64,000 nt of DNA from the NCBI RefSeq assembly GCF_018613795.1, contig NZ_JAGGPN010000038.1, positions 62,001-126,000 on the forward strand, read 5' to 3'. Positions within the stretch are counted from its first letter, which is position 1. Each line of letters opens with the position of its first letter. Below the pieces are notes generated by a model that made no database searches, was not told the DNA's origin, and worked only from the letters and a program-made list of their open reading frames with translations. The position numbers and the translations under genes were made by a program. Source of the DNA: Arthrobacter sp. ISL-65 (GTDB taxonomy: Bacteria; Actinomycetota; Actinomycetes; Actinomycetales; Micrococcaceae). Of the stretch, positions 16,868 through 33,661 are shown piece by piece.

Positions 16868-16920
16868 CCGCAAAACATGGAGGCAACCGACAGATTGTCG
16901 GTTGCCTCTATGTTGTGCGG
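16868..16920. terminator. bidirectional terminator between convergent genes
   Basis: Bases 16868-16892 pair with 16896-16920: 25 positions with two mismatches around a GAT loop. The uninterrupted core is AGGCAACCGACA / TGTCGGTTGCCT. It fills the gap between the DUF6541-like gene and the convergent wzt gene. T-runs are short, so strength comes from the very long stem. Confidence 0.8.
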
Positions 16921-16942
16921 GTGAAGTTGTCTGTCGAAGCAC

Positions 16943-17686
16943 CTAAAGGCGCAACGTCGCCACGGCCTCTTCGATCGGTCCGTCAAAGGTTACGTTGCCG
17001 CCCTCCAGCAGGATGCCCCGCTGGCAAATCCGTGAGACGAGATCCAGGTCATGGCTGACGACGACAAGGGTCTTGCCTTCCGCAGCCAAGTCCTGGATTT
17101 TTGCAATGCATTTCTTCTGGAACGGCTCGTCACCGACTGCAAGTATTTCGTCCACGAGAAAGACCTCGGGGTCCGTGTGAACGGCCACCGAGAACGCCAG
17201 CCGGAGGTACATCCCGGACGAATAGAACCTCACCTCTGTATCGATGAATTTTCCGATCTCAGCAAATTCGACGATCGAATCAAACTTGTCCTCGATGTCT
17301 TCCTCGCTCATTCCGAGGATCGCACCGTTGAGAAAGACGTTGTCCCTGCCCGAGAGGTCATGATGGAAGCCAGCGCCGACTTCGATGAGCCCGGCCACAC
17401 GCCCGCGTGTCCGTATTGTTCCACTGTCGGGAAGCATGACACCCGAAATGTGTTTGAGCAGCGTGGACTTTCCCGACCCGTTTAGACCCAGCAGCGCCAC
17501 GGCCTCTCCCTGACCGATTTCCACGGAAACGTCGCGGAGGGCATGAAATTTTTCCGAGAGGTCGCCTTTGCGCCCCTTCAGCAACCAGACAATGGCTTCC
17601 TTGATGGACCGCGTGTGGCGAAGCACGAACTGCTTGCTGATGTTCTTGACTTCGATTGCCGTCGTCGTATCAGAGCTCTTGAGCAA
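16943..17686 (-). CDS. wzt: ABC transporter ATPase for surface polysaccharide export (Wzt-like)
   Basis: This 247-residue ATPase belongs to the Wzt/TagH class. Walker A is LLGLNGSGKSTLLK, the signature region is the class-typical YSSGMYLRLAFSVA, Walker B is VFLVDEILAVGD, and the H-loop is VVSHDLD. It is short and lacks the C-terminal carbohydrate-binding domain found in long Wzt proteins. In that respect it resembles ATPases exporting galactans and teichoic acid. A TTG start at 17686 overlaps the permease gene by 17 bases. With the permease and GlfT2-like protein it should export a lipid-linked galactofuranan. Confidence 0.9.
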   Translation of the reverse strand: MLKSSDTTTAIEVKNISKQFVLRHTRSIKEAIVWLLKGRKGDLSEKFHALRDVSVEIGQGEAVALLGLNGSGKSTLLKHISGVMLPDSGTIRTRGRVAGLIEVGAGFHHDLSGRDNVFLNGAILGMSEEDIEDKFDSIVEFAEIGKFIDTEVRFYSSGMYLRLAFSVAVHTDPEVFLVDEILAVGDEPFQKKCIAKIQDLAAEGKTLVVVSHDLDLVSRICQRGILLEGGNVTFDGPIEEAVATLRL

Positions 17687-18544
17687 AACGGCCCTCCAGT
17701 CGGCGGAATGTCAGTTGGCCGAGCCACAGAACGGCTCCGGAAATGAGCAGTGCCAAGGGTAGCCACCAGGACAGCAAGTGCGGCGGCAGCGGGAAATTGC
17801 CGTCAGTTGTTGGAACCCAGAAGGCAAAATGGAATGCCTCCACACCCACCGTGATCGGGTTGAGCTGATAGACGGTGTACCAAAACTCCCCTATCTCCTT
17901 CGCCACCATGGTCCAGGCGTACATCACAGGCGATGCCCAAGTTGCCACCATCAGCAGCATGTCGACGAAGTTCTCGGAGTCACGGAAATAGACGTTCGCT
18001 GCGCCGAACAACAATCCCAGCCCCGTAGCCAGGAGCCCCACCACAATGAAGCCCGCAGCCGCGGCAACTAGCTGGATAAAGGACGGATGCCACCCAGCAA
18101 ACACGCAGGCAACCACGAGAATCACGAGCTGCGGAAAAAAATGCACGGCAGACACCCAGACGGACGCTACCGGGAACAGTTCCCGCGGGAGGTAAATCTT
18201 CTTGATCAGGCCACCATTATTGACGATTGACCGGGAAGCGTTCCCGAGCGCCTCACTAAAAAAGTTAATCAAGACTATTCCGGAAAACAGGTAGATCGCA
18301 TAGTTCGGAAGGCCATCCGGGTTCCTCGGACTGCTTTCCAGTCCGAGGAAAACCCCCAGCGCTATATAGAAGACAATGAACTGCATCCCCGGCTTCACAT
18401 AGGACCACAGCAGACCGAGGACAGATCCCCGGTACCTGACCTTCAGTTCCTTTCGAACCAACAGCTTCAGCAGAAACCTGGATCGGACGACGTCATTGAG
18501 ACCTCGGCCCAGACCCGGACGAACCAGCTCCGCGTTGGGAGAGG

Positions 18545-18548
<4 letters not shown>
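17670..18548 (-). CDS. wzm: ABC-2 permease for surface polysaccharide export (Wzm-like)
   Basis: This 292-residue protein has six predicted transmembrane segments typical of ABC-2 polysaccharide permeases. Signature regions are LLVRKELKVRYRGSVLGLLW at the N-terminus and IVNNGGLIKKIYLPRELFPV in the central cytoplasmic loop. It pairs with the ATPase encoded immediately downstream (17-base overlap). Its ATG overlaps the stop of the GlfT2-like gene by four bases. The gene order glf, glfT2-like, wzm, wzt indicates that the substrate is a galactofuranose polymer on a polyprenyl carrier. Confidence 0.92.
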
Positions 18549-26171
<7,623 letters not shown>

Positions 26172-26175
<4 letters not shown>

Positions 26176-26669
26176 AGTGCCGGCGGAGCGGAAGCGGCAC
26201 GGGAGGCGAAGCGGATCACACGCTTGTCGAACAGCAGGACGATGGCCGTGGCGGCCGGGATCAGCATCGCGGCGCCGGCCACCGGGAATCCGCCGGTGAG
26301 CGTGGGGAAGCCGATGGTCAGCACGAACAGCTGGGCCACCAGCGCACCGGCCCTCGGCCAGCGGAAGCCCCGGAACAGGAACACGGCAACGGCATACAGC
26401 CACGACGCAAAAGCCAGCAGCAGGCCGAGCGTGAAAATGGCACCCCAGAACGACATGACAGGCGCACCGCTGGCCAGCTGGAAACCGTACCAGGCTGCTG
26501 CCCCCAGCAGTGCCGTGGCCTCGGCTGCCACAATCCCAGAGATCACGGCGGCGGCGCGGGGACGGACGGGGCCCGAAGGATCCGTTCCGGCCGAAGCCTG
26601 GTCCTCCGGCACTCCACCGTCTCCGGCGTCAGCGAACGGGGCGGACGGGTCTTCTGGGGGTCTTGACAC
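26172..26669 (-). CDS. small multi-pass membrane protein, unknown function
   Basis: This 165-residue protein starts at a GTG. An acidic, proline-rich N-terminal tail (about 1-38) is followed by four hydrophobic segments (about 41-65, 72-98, 105-125 and 128-147) and a short basic C-terminus. I do not recognise the family. Its stop shares a TTAA with the stop of the convergent FHA-FtsK gene, so the two ends overlap by four bases. It is divergent from whiB1. Nothing in the sequence points to a function. Confidence 0.7.
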
Positions 26670-26809
26670 ACTGGCACACTACCCGAGATAGTCGACACAC
26701 GGCGGGACAGCCCGCCGATGTGATGCATCGCTCACGCTTCTTGGGGATTTCGTGGTCCACTACCCCTTGTTTACACAGCGTTAACATGAAACGCTTGATC
26801 CAGATGACC

Positions 26810-26833
26810 AAGGGGGCCCTGCAGGGCCCCTTT
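26810..26833 (+). other. terminator-like hairpin upstream of whiB1
   Basis: GGGGCCC (26813-26819) and GGGCCCC (26824-26830) form a GC-rich stem around TGCA. It is preceded by AA and followed by TTTCCTTT, which resembles an intrinsic terminator. It lies in the divergent region about 70 bases before the whiB1 start, where no annotated upstream gene on that strand needs a terminator. It could end a short leader RNA or insulate the whiB1 promoter. Confidence 0.5.
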
Positions 26834-26847
26834 CCTTTGTAAGCCCT

Positions 26848-26863
26848 AGTGAATATTTTCACA
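26848..26863 (+). promoter_or_regulatory. CRP/GlxR-like operator upstream of whiB1
   Basis: AGTGAATATTTTCACA matches the CRP-family consensus TGTGA-N6-TCACA at nine of ten conserved positions. It is centred 47-48 bases before the whiB1 start codon. In Mycobacterium tuberculosis whiB1 is a known CRP target, so the position makes biological sense. No experiment supports this instance. Confidence 0.6.
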
Positions 26864-26902
26864 AAGGGTATTGACTTCCCAGGAATGGAGTGACTGATCA
26901 GC

Positions 26903-27151
26903 ATGGATTGGCGTAACCGCGCGGCCTGCCTCGACAAGGACCCGGAGCTGTTTTTCCCCGTAGGTAATACTGGCCCCGCCCTTTTGCAGATCGAGGAAGC
27001 CAAGAGCGTCTGCCGCAGGTGCCCGGTCGTTGACACTTGCCTGCAGTGGGCGCTGGAGTCCGGACAGGATGCCGGCGTGTGGGGCGGCATGAGCGAGGAC
27101 GAGCGGCGTGCGCTGAAGCGCCGCGCCGCCAGGGCCCGGCGCGCGTCTTAA
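26903..27151 (+). CDS. whiB1: WhiB1-type iron-sulfur transcription regulator
   Basis: This 82-residue protein has the four cluster-binding cysteines Cys9, Cys37, Cys40 and Cys46, followed by the beta-turn GVWGG (58-62) and a basic C-terminal tail (RRALKRRAARARRAS). The N-terminus MDWRNRAACLDKDPELFF and the segment GGMSEDERRALKRR closely resemble mycobacterial WhiB1. That protein holds a nitric-oxide-sensitive [4Fe-4S] cluster, binds the housekeeping sigma factor and is essential there. A GGAG lies upstream, and a CRP-like site is centred about 48 bases before the start. The gene is monocistronic and ends at a strong terminator. Confidence 0.95.
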   Translation: MDWRNRAACLDKDPELFFPVGNTGPALLQIEEAKSVCRRCPVVDTCLQWALESGQDAGVWGGMSEDERRALKRRAARARRAS

Positions 27152-27194
27152 CGCGCACCACAGCAACGAAGGCACCCGAGCAAAAGCTTCAAAG

Positions 27195-27240
27195 AAAGGG
27201 CGACGGCCGCGGACCCCATGGTCCGCGGCCGTCGCCTTTG
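27195..27240. terminator. terminator between whiB1 and the convergent histidine kinase gene
   Basis: Bases 27199-27215 (GGCGACGGCCGCGGACC) pair perfectly with 27220-27236 around CCAT. AAA precedes and TTT follows, so it can serve both converging transcripts. Confidence 0.88.
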
Positions 27241-27245
27241 TCGTG

Positions 27246-28715
27246 TTAGCGGCTTGCCAGACTCAGGACAATCTGCACCGCCGTGCCGCCGCCCTCGCGG
27301 GGTTGCCACTGGATGGTGCCGCCGAGTTCGCTCGTGACCAGCGTCCGGACAATCTGCAGCCCAAGGCCCTCCACATGGGGCGTCTCCGGCAAGCCCACGC
27401 CGTCGTCCGCCACAGTGACGGTGAGAAGTTCCTCATCGTCGTCGCCAGCTGAACGGTCGGCGAGCAGCCACACCGTGCCGGTGCGTCCCTCCAGTCCGTG
27501 CTCGACGGCATTGGTGACGAGTTCGTTGATCACCAGCGCCAGCGGCGTCGCGAAGTCGCTGGGAAGCTCACCGAACAAACCTGACCGCTGCGTCCGGACT
27601 TGCTGGGACGGTGAGGCCACTTCTGCAGAGAGGCGGAACTGGCGTCCGATCAGTTCATCAAAGTCCACGCTTTGGGTCAGCCCCTGCGAGAGCGTCTCGT
27701 GCACCAGGGCAATCGTTGCCACGCGTCGCATGGCCTGTTCCAGCCCCTGCTTTGCCTCGTCACTGACCATTCGACGGGACTGCATGCGCAGCAGCGCGGC
27801 AACGGTCTGCAGGTTGTTCTTGACCCGATGGTGGATTTCACGGATCGTGGCATCCTTCGTGACCAGCTCCATCTCGCGGCGTCGCAGCTCGGACACGTCA
27901 CGGCAGAGGACCAGCGCACCGAAACGCTGCTGCTCGTCGCGGAGCGGGATGGCGCGCAGCGACAGGCTTACGCCGCGGGATTCAATCTCGCTTCGCCACG
28001 GCATCCGCCCGGTGACAACAAGAGGCAGCGTCTCGTCCACCATGCGGCGGTCCCTCAGCAGACCCGCCGTAACCTCAGCCAGAGAGCGCCCTTCGAGTGA
28101 TTCGCCGTCGCCGAGGCGCCGGAACGCCGAGACCCCGTTCGGGCTGGCGTACTGCACGATGCCCTCGGCGTCGAGGCGGATCAGGCCGTCACCCACGCGC
28201 GGGGCCCCGCGGCGGGAGCCGGTCGGCGAGGCGAAGTCCGGCCAGAGACCCAGTGTGCCCATGCGCAACAGGTCATAGGCACACTGGCGGTAGGTCAGCT
28301 CCAGCCTGGACGGCATCCGCGAGCTGGAGAGGTCCATGTGTGAGGTGACCACCGCCAGCGTCCGGCCGTTCCTGACCATCGGCACGGCTTCGACCCGCAG
28401 TGCCATGTCGCTGCTCCAGTTCGTCTCACTGGAACGCTCAATGGTGCGGCTCTCCCACGCCTTGTCCACCAGCGGCTGCAGGTCCGAGCGGATGCCCTCC
28501 CCGACGAAGTCGGCGTGGAACACCGTATGCGTCGTGGAGGGCCTGACGTGTGCCAGGGCAACGTAGCCGTGCTCCGGGTGGGGAAACCACAGAGCCAGGT
28601 CGGCAAACGCAAGATCGGCCACCATCTGCCAGTCGCCCACCAGGAGGTGCAGCCACTCGGCATCCCCCGGCCCGAAATCAGCGTGCTCCCTGATGGGGTC
28701 CGTAAAGATTGCCAC
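27246..28715 (-). CDS. pdtaS: PdtaS-like sensor histidine kinase
   Basis: This 489-residue soluble kinase has an N-terminal GAF-like domain (about 5-150), a PAS domain (about 175-285), a HisKA_2 dimerisation domain with the phospho-acceptor region REIHHRVKNNLQ (His295/His296), and a HATPase domain (VINELVTNAVEHG, VADDGVGLP, GLGLQIV). This order matches mycobacterial PdtaS, which signals to the ANTAR RNA-binding regulator PdtaR. No ANTAR regulator is encoded beside it here. It starts at a GTG with GGAGGTG upstream. The signal is unknown; GAF and PAS suggest a small cytoplasmic ligand. Confidence 0.88.
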   Translation of the reverse strand: MAIFTDPIREHADFGPGDAEWLHLLVGDWQMVADLAFADLALWFPHPEHGYVALAHVRPSTTHTVFHADFVGEGIRSDLQPLVDKAWESRTIERSSETNWSSDMALRVEAVPMVRNGRTLAVVTSHMDLSSSRMPSRLELTYRQCAYDLLRMGTLGLWPDFASPTGSRRGAPRVGDGLIRLDAEGIVQYASPNGVSAFRRLGDGESLEGRSLAEVTAGLLRDRRMVDETLPLVVTGRMPWRSEIESRGVSLSLRAIPLRDEQQRFGALVLCRDVSELRRREMELVTKDATIREIHHRVKNNLQTVAALLRMQSRRMVSDEAKQGLEQAMRRVATIALVHETLSQGLTQSVDFDELIGRQFRLSAEVASPSQQVRTQRSGLFGELPSDFATPLALVINELVTNAVEHGLEGRTGTVWLLADRSAGDDDEELLTVTVADDGVGLPETPHVEGLGLQIVRTLVTSELGGTIQWQPREGGGTAVQIVLSLASR

Positions 28716-28749
28716 TGCACCTCCAGTTTTTCGACGGCGGGACCTTGTC

Positions 28750-31700
28750 CTAGCGTCGGACGATTGACCTCAAGAGCCTCAATGCTACCGAGAGCGAGGC
28801 CATGTCGTCCGCTTCGAGGGCGTTGACCTCATCGAACATGCTCTTCGCCCGGCCCAAATGTTCCGCGTTCAGCTGCTCCCAGGCCTTGAGCCTGTCCTCG
28901 GCCGGTGACCCTTCGTCGGTCGAGTCCAGGACCGCCGTCGTCATGTCTGAGACGGTCGAGTAGAGGTCATCGCGCAGAGCGGCACGGGCCAGGGCCTGCC
29001 AGCGGTCCGCCCGGGGCAGGGAACTGATCCGCTCCAGCAGGGAGTCCACGTGGAACCGGTTGAACACCGTGTAGTAGACGTTGGCGATGTCCTCCACCGG
29101 CTCCTTTCGGCTGTGCGCGATTTTTGCGATGTCAAGCAGGACAAAGCTCTCGAACAGCTCTGCCCAGCGGTGGCCCAGGTCCTCGGGCACGCCCCACGAC
29201 CGCGCCTTCTCGAGCCAGGAGGCAACGCGCTCGCGGTCGTCACCGCGCAGGTAGTCCAGCAGCCGGGCCCGCATGGGTTCCATCGGCGGCTGGAACTCGG
29301 CGACGATGTCGGCGATGGGCCGCGAAGCGCTGCCCTGGGCAAGGACCCAGCGCACCGAACGGTCCAGCAGCCGCCGGACATCGAGGTGCACGGTGCTCCA
29401 GTGCTCAGTGGGGAACGAAGCAGGCAGGTCGTTGAGCTCGGACACCATGACGTCGAGCTCGTAGATTTCCCGCAGTGCCACGAACGCCTTGGCCACAGCC
29501 ACCTCGCTCGCCGAGGTCTCCTCCATGGTCCGGAAGGCAAAGGTGATGCCGCCCAGGTTGATCATGTCGTTGGCCACGACCGTTGCGATGATTTCCCGGC
29601 GCAGCGGATGGGTGTCCAGTTCGGCGTCGAATTTCTCCCGGAGCTGGACCGGGAAGTACTGCCGGAGCGTCGCGCGGAACCACGGGTCGTCTGCCAGGTC
29701 GCTGTCGCGCAGGGCCGTCGCCAGTTCGATCTTGGCGTAGGCGGCCAGCACGGACAGTTCGGGTGAGGTAAGGCCCTGCCCCTGCTCCAGCCGTTCGCGC
29801 AGGACAGCGGTGGACGGCAGTGCCTCCAGGTCCCGGTTCAGGTCCGCCGTCTTCTCCAGCCAGTCCATCAGCCGCTCGTAGCTCGGGCTCCATTCCGCGA
29901 CCTTCTGGCGGTCGTTCAGCAGCAGGATGTTCTGGTCGATGTTGTCTTCCAGGACCAGCCGCCCCACTTCGTCGGTCATCGCCGCGAGGAACTCCGAGCG
30001 CTCGGCGGCGTCGAGCTTGCCGGCAGCCACCATCCGGTCCACGAAGATCTTGATGTTGACCTCGTGGTCAGAGCAGTCGACGCCGGCGGAGTTGTCGATG
30101 GCATCGGTGTTCAGGATGACGCCCTGCAGCGCCGCTTCGATACGGCCCCGCTGCGTCATGCCGAGGTTTCCGCCCTCGCCCACAACTTTGACCCGAAGAT
30201 CGCGGCCATCCACCCGGATGGCATCGTTGGACTTGTCACCCACCATGGCGTGCGTCTCGGAACTGGCCTTCACATAGGTGCCGATGCCGCCGTTGTAAAG
30301 CAGGTCCGCGGGTGCGAGCAGGATGGCGCGCAGGAGTTCGGGCGGGCTGAGCTGCGTCGTGTCCTCAGGCAAGCCCAACGCGGACCGGACCTGAGTCGAG
30401 ACCGGAATCGACTTGGCCTGCCGCGGGTAGACCCCGCCGCCTTCGCTGATCAGGCTCTTGTCGTAGTCGTCCCACGACGACCGGGGCAGCTCGAACAGCC
30501 GCTGCCGTTCCGTGTAGGAGCTCGCCTCGTCCGGGTTCGGATCGAGGAAAATGTGCCGGTGGTCGAACGCCGCGAGCAGCCGGATGTGCTTGGACAGGAG
30601 CATTCCGTTGCCGAAGACGTCCCCGGACATGTCGCCGACGCCGACCACGGTGAAGGGCTCGGACTGCGTGTCCAGGTCCAGCTCGCTGAAGTGCCGCTTG
30701 ACCGACTCCCAGGCACCCCGGGCGGTGATGCCCATGGCCTTGTGGTCATATCCCACCGAACCGCCGGAGGCGAAGGCGTCGCCCAGCCAGAATCCGTAGT
30801 CCGCGGCCAGTCCGTTCGCAATGTCAGAGAAGGATGCCGTGCCCTTGTCTGCTGCGACCACCAGGTAGGAGTCGTCGCCGTCGTGCCGTACAACGTTCGA
30901 CGGCGGGACGAGCCGTTCGCCGTCGGCTTCCGTAACGAGGTTGTCCGTGATGTCCAGCAGTCCGCGGATAAACGTCTTGTAGCTTTCGACGCCCTCCGCC
31001 ATCCAGGCCGACCTGTCCTTGGCGGGATCCGGCAGCCGCTTGGCAAAGAACCCGCCCTTTGCGCCCGTTGGAACGATCACGGCATTCTTGACCGTCTGCG
31101 CCTTGACCAGACCCAGGATCTCCGTCCGGAAGTCTTCCCGCCGGTCCGACCAGCGGAGGCCGCCGCGGGCCACCTTGCCGAAGCGCAGGTGAACGCCCTC
31201 GACCCGGGGAGAGTAAACCCAGATTTCAAACATGGGCCGCGGGAAGGGCAGCCCCTCAATGGCTGAAGGGTTGAGCTTGAAGCTCAGGTGCGGTTTGTCC
31301 TGGTAAAAGTTGGTGCGCAGGGTTGATTCGATCAGGTTCGTGAACGTCCGGACCACGCGGTCGGCGTCCAGCGTGGCGACGTCGTCGATCGACGCCGCCA
31401 GCCGGGCGCGGACGGCCGCCTGCTTCTGCGCCCGCTCGGCCTCGGGAAGCTCGGGGTCGAAGCGTGCCTCGAACAGGGCAATGAGTCCGAGGGTGACCTC
31501 CGGATTGGCCAGCAGGGTATCGGCCATGAACTCAAACGAGTTGGTGTTTCCCATTTGCCGCATGTACTTGGCGTAGGCTCGCAGCACGATGACCTGCCGC
31601 CACGTCATACCCTCGCGAAGCACCAGCCGGTCAAAACTGTCGGATTCGACAGCGCCGGAAACCGCCGCCCCGAAGGAATCCGCCAGCAGCCGGCCCGTGG

Positions 31701-33609
31701 ACACCGGATCCACCCCAGTTGGGTACTTCAGTCCGAGGTCGTAAAGGAAGAAGTCCCGGCGGTCGGCAGTCTCGATCTCGAACGGCCGCTCGTCGAGCAC
31801 CTCCAGCCCTAGGTTGTGGAAATAGGGAAGGATCTGGCTCAGGCTCTTCGGCTCCAGCATGTACAGCTTGACCCTGGCATCCTCCTCGAGAGTGGCACCG
31901 GCTCCTTCCGGAAGATAGACATGGACACCCGGCCGTTCCTGCCGGGCGCCAACAGTTCGCTCGGCCGCGGCCCCGTACTGTTCAAACCGGGCGATGTCCT
32001 CGAGGGCATCTTCGATTTCGTAGTCGACGCGGTAGCCCGCCGGGAAAGCCTCGGCCCAGATGGCCGCCAGTTCATTGGCGCCGTCGTCGGCGCTCCGCTC
32101 GCGGAGTACCTCGGCGATCCCTTCACTCCAGGACCGGGCAGCCCGGACGAGCCGCTTTTCCAGCGCGTCGGTGTTGACGTGGCTGACGTCCGCGCCCTTG
32201 GGCAGGCGGATGCGGAAGAACAGACGGGCGAGGGCCGATTCCGTCATCCGCGCCTCGTAGTCAATGGATTCGGCATGGAAGGTCTCGCGAAGTTCCTGCT
32301 CGATCCGCAGCCGCACATTGGTGGTGTAGCGGTCGCGGGGGAGATAGACGACGGCGGACATGAACCGGCCGTAGATATCCGGCCGGAGGAAGAGCCGTGT
32401 CCGGCGCCGTTCCTGCAGCCGCTGGATCCCCTTTGCCGTAGCGGCAAGGTCGGGAACTTCGATTTGGAAGAGCTCGTCCCGGGGGTACGTTTCCAGGATG
32501 CCCAGCAGGTCCTTGCCGGAGTGCGAGTCCGGCGGGAAACCGGCGCCGCGCAGCACGGCGTCGACCTTTTCCCGGACAATCGGGATGTTGCGCACCGAGT
32601 CGGTGTACGCACTGGTGGCAAACAGTCCGATGAAACGCTGTTCGCCGTTGACGTTGCCCGCGGCATCGAAGCTTTTCACGCCGATGTAGTCCAGGTATGC
32701 AGGCCGGTGCACCGTCGAGCGGGAATTGGCTTTGGTGACGACCAGGGCACGCTTTTCCCGGGCCTTGCGCCTGCCCGCGTCGGTCAGATGCTGCACCTGA
32801 CGGGTGTCGTGGTGCGCCCGCAGCAGGCCGAGGCCGCTGTCCTCGCGCAGCTCCAGGACATCCTCGCCCTCTTCGTTGACCAGGTCATATTCGCGGTAGC
32901 CGAGGAACGTGAAGTTGCCCTCATCGAGCCAGCGGAGCAAGTCCTGGGCCTGGCGCAGCTCAGCGATCTGAGCCGGGTGCGCCACCTTGTCCAGGTGCTG
33001 GGCGATCTGTATTGCCTTGTTGCGCATTTTCGGCCAGTCTTCGACGGCGGCCCTAACGTCTCCGAGGACGCGTTCCAGCCCTTCCTGCAACTGCTCAGCG
33101 GCTTCGTCACTGGCTCGGCCGATCTCGACGGCAATCCAGGATTCCATGTGGGACGCGTTATCGCCCTGGGCAATCAGGTGGGACAGGACGGGCAGCGCTG
33201 CGGTGTCGCCGCTGGAGATGCCGATGCTGGACGGGACCCTGTCCACCTTGACGAGTTCGTTGGTTTCGCGGTTGCGCGTGACCACGAACATGGGGTGCTG
33301 CACAAGGTGGATGGCCGAATTTTGCCGTACCAGCTCAGCGTTGACTGAATCCACCAGGAAAGGCATGTCGTCGGTGACGATGTATACAACGCTGTGGTCG
33401 CCCTCCGGAACGATCGAGATGTTGGCGCTCCCCGGCCGGCGTTCAAAACCCACTGCGCGGTGGGTCTCAGCCCGCGCTGTCAGCAGCTCGTGCGGGTAAG
33501 CGCGCGCGTCCTCCTCCGCCAGATGCTCGTAGTAGTCCGCAAAGAAGCCTTCTTCGGCTCCGATTGGACGGGACTGATCCTCCACGCTGGACCCAGACGA
33601 CATCGACAC
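28750..33609 (-). CDS. gdh: NAD-specific glutamate dehydrogenase, 180-kDa class
   Basis: At 1619 residues this has the size and layout of the large bacterial NAD-dependent glutamate dehydrogenases. A long N-terminal region with ACT-like segments (about 1-680) precedes the catalytic domain (about 700-1200). The catalytic lysine region is IVPTGAKGGFFAKRLP, preceded by LRWSDRREDFRTEILGL. An NAD-binding region follows with VKVVGEGGNLGMTQRGR, then a helical C-terminal domain. It oxidatively deaminates glutamate to 2-oxoglutarate and ammonia, mainly for catabolism and redox balance. It is 34 bases upstream of the histidine kinase gene, so co-transcription is possible. No frameshift is visible over the 4.9 kb. 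Confidence 0.95.
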   Translation of the reverse strand: MSMSSGSSVEDQSRPIGAEEGFFADYYEHLAEEDARAYPHELLTARAETHRAVGFERRPGSANISIVPEGDHSVVYIVTDDMPFLVDSVNAELVRQNSAIHLVQHPMFVVTRNRETNELVKVDRVPSSIGISSGDTAALPVLSHLIAQGDNASHMESWIAVEIGRASDEAAEQLQEGLERVLGDVRAAVEDWPKMRNKAIQIAQHLDKVAHPAQIAELRQAQDLLRWLDEGNFTFLGYREYDLVNEEGEDVLELREDSGLGLLRAHHDTRQVQHLTDAGRRKAREKRALVVTKANSRSTVHRPAYLDYIGVKSFDAAGNVNGEQRFIGLFATSAYTDSVRNIPIVREKVDAVLRGAGFPPDSHSGKDLLGILETYPRDELFQIEVPDLAATAKGIQRLQERRRTRLFLRPDIYGRFMSAVVYLPRDRYTTNVRLRIEQELRETFHAESIDYEARMTESALARLFFRIRLPKGADVSHVNTDALEKRLVRAARSWSEGIAEVLRERSADDGANELAAIWAEAFPAGYRVDYEIEDALEDIARFEQYGAAAERTVGARQERPGVHVYLPEGAGATLEEDARVKLYMLEPKSLSQILPYFHNLGLEVLDERPFEIETADRRDFFLYDLGLKYPTGVDPVSTGRLLADSFGAAVSGAVESDSFDRLVLREGMTWRQVIVLRAYAKYMRQMGNTNSFEFMADTLLANPEVTLGLIALFEARFDPELPEAERAQKQAAVRARLAASIDDVATLDADRVVRTFTNLIESTLRTNFYQDKPHLSFKLNPSAIEGLPFPRPMFEIWVYSPRVEGVHLRFGKVARGGLRWSDRREDFRTEILGLVKAQTVKNAVIVPTGAKGGFFAKRLPDPAKDRSAWMAEGVESYKTFIRGLLDITDNLVTEADGERLVPPSNVVRHDGDDSYLVVAADKGTASFSDIANGLAADYGFWLGDAFASGGSVGYDHKAMGITARGAWESVKRHFSELDLDTQSEPFTVVGVGDMSGDVFGNGMLLSKHIRLLAAFDHRHIFLDPNPDEASSYTERQRLFELPRSSWDDYDKSLISEGGGVYPRQAKSIPVSTQVRSALGLPEDTTQLSPPELLRAILLAPADLLYNGGIGTYVKASSETHAMVGDKSNDAIRVDGRDLRVKVVGEGGNLGMTQRGRIEAALQGVILNTDAIDNSAGVDCSDHEVNIKIFVDRMVAAGKLDAAERSEFLAAMTDEVGRLVLEDNIDQNILLLNDRQKVAEWSPSYERLMDWLEKTADLNRDLEALPSTAVLRERLEQGQGLTSPELSVLAAYAKIELATALRDSDLADDPWFRATLRQYFPVQLREKFDAELDTHPLRREIIATVVANDMINLGGITFAFRTMEETSASEVAVAKAFVALREIYELDVMVSELNDLPASFPTEHWSTVHLDVRRLLDRSVRWVLAQGSASRPIADIVAEFQPPMEPMRARLLDYLRGDDRERVASWLEKARSWGVPEDLGHRWAELFESFVLLDIAKIAHSRKEPVEDIANVYYTVFNRFHVDSLLERISSLPRADRWQALARAALRDDLYSTVSDMTTAVLDSTDEGSPAEDRLKAWEQLNAEHLGRAKSMFDEVNALEADDMASLSVALRLLRSIVRR

Positions 33610-33661
33610 ACGCCTCCATCACACAGTTTGCAGCTGCTTCCTTGCAGCCCTCACCGTGAGC

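Noticed and set aside
26786..26842. 18-codon leader peptide before whiB1
   Set aside because: No ribosome binding site and no amino-acid bias of a known attenuator; it simply reads through the hairpin.
26870..26902. Leaderless whiB1 promoter with TTGACT as -35 box
   Set aside because: No convincing -10 box at the right distance, and a GGAG ribosome binding site before the ATG argues for a leader.
31816..33348. 510-codon open frame antisense to glutamate dehydrogenase
   Set aside because: The sense frame has clear glutamate dehydrogenase motifs; long antisense frames are expected in high-GC coding DNA, and the translation resembles no family.
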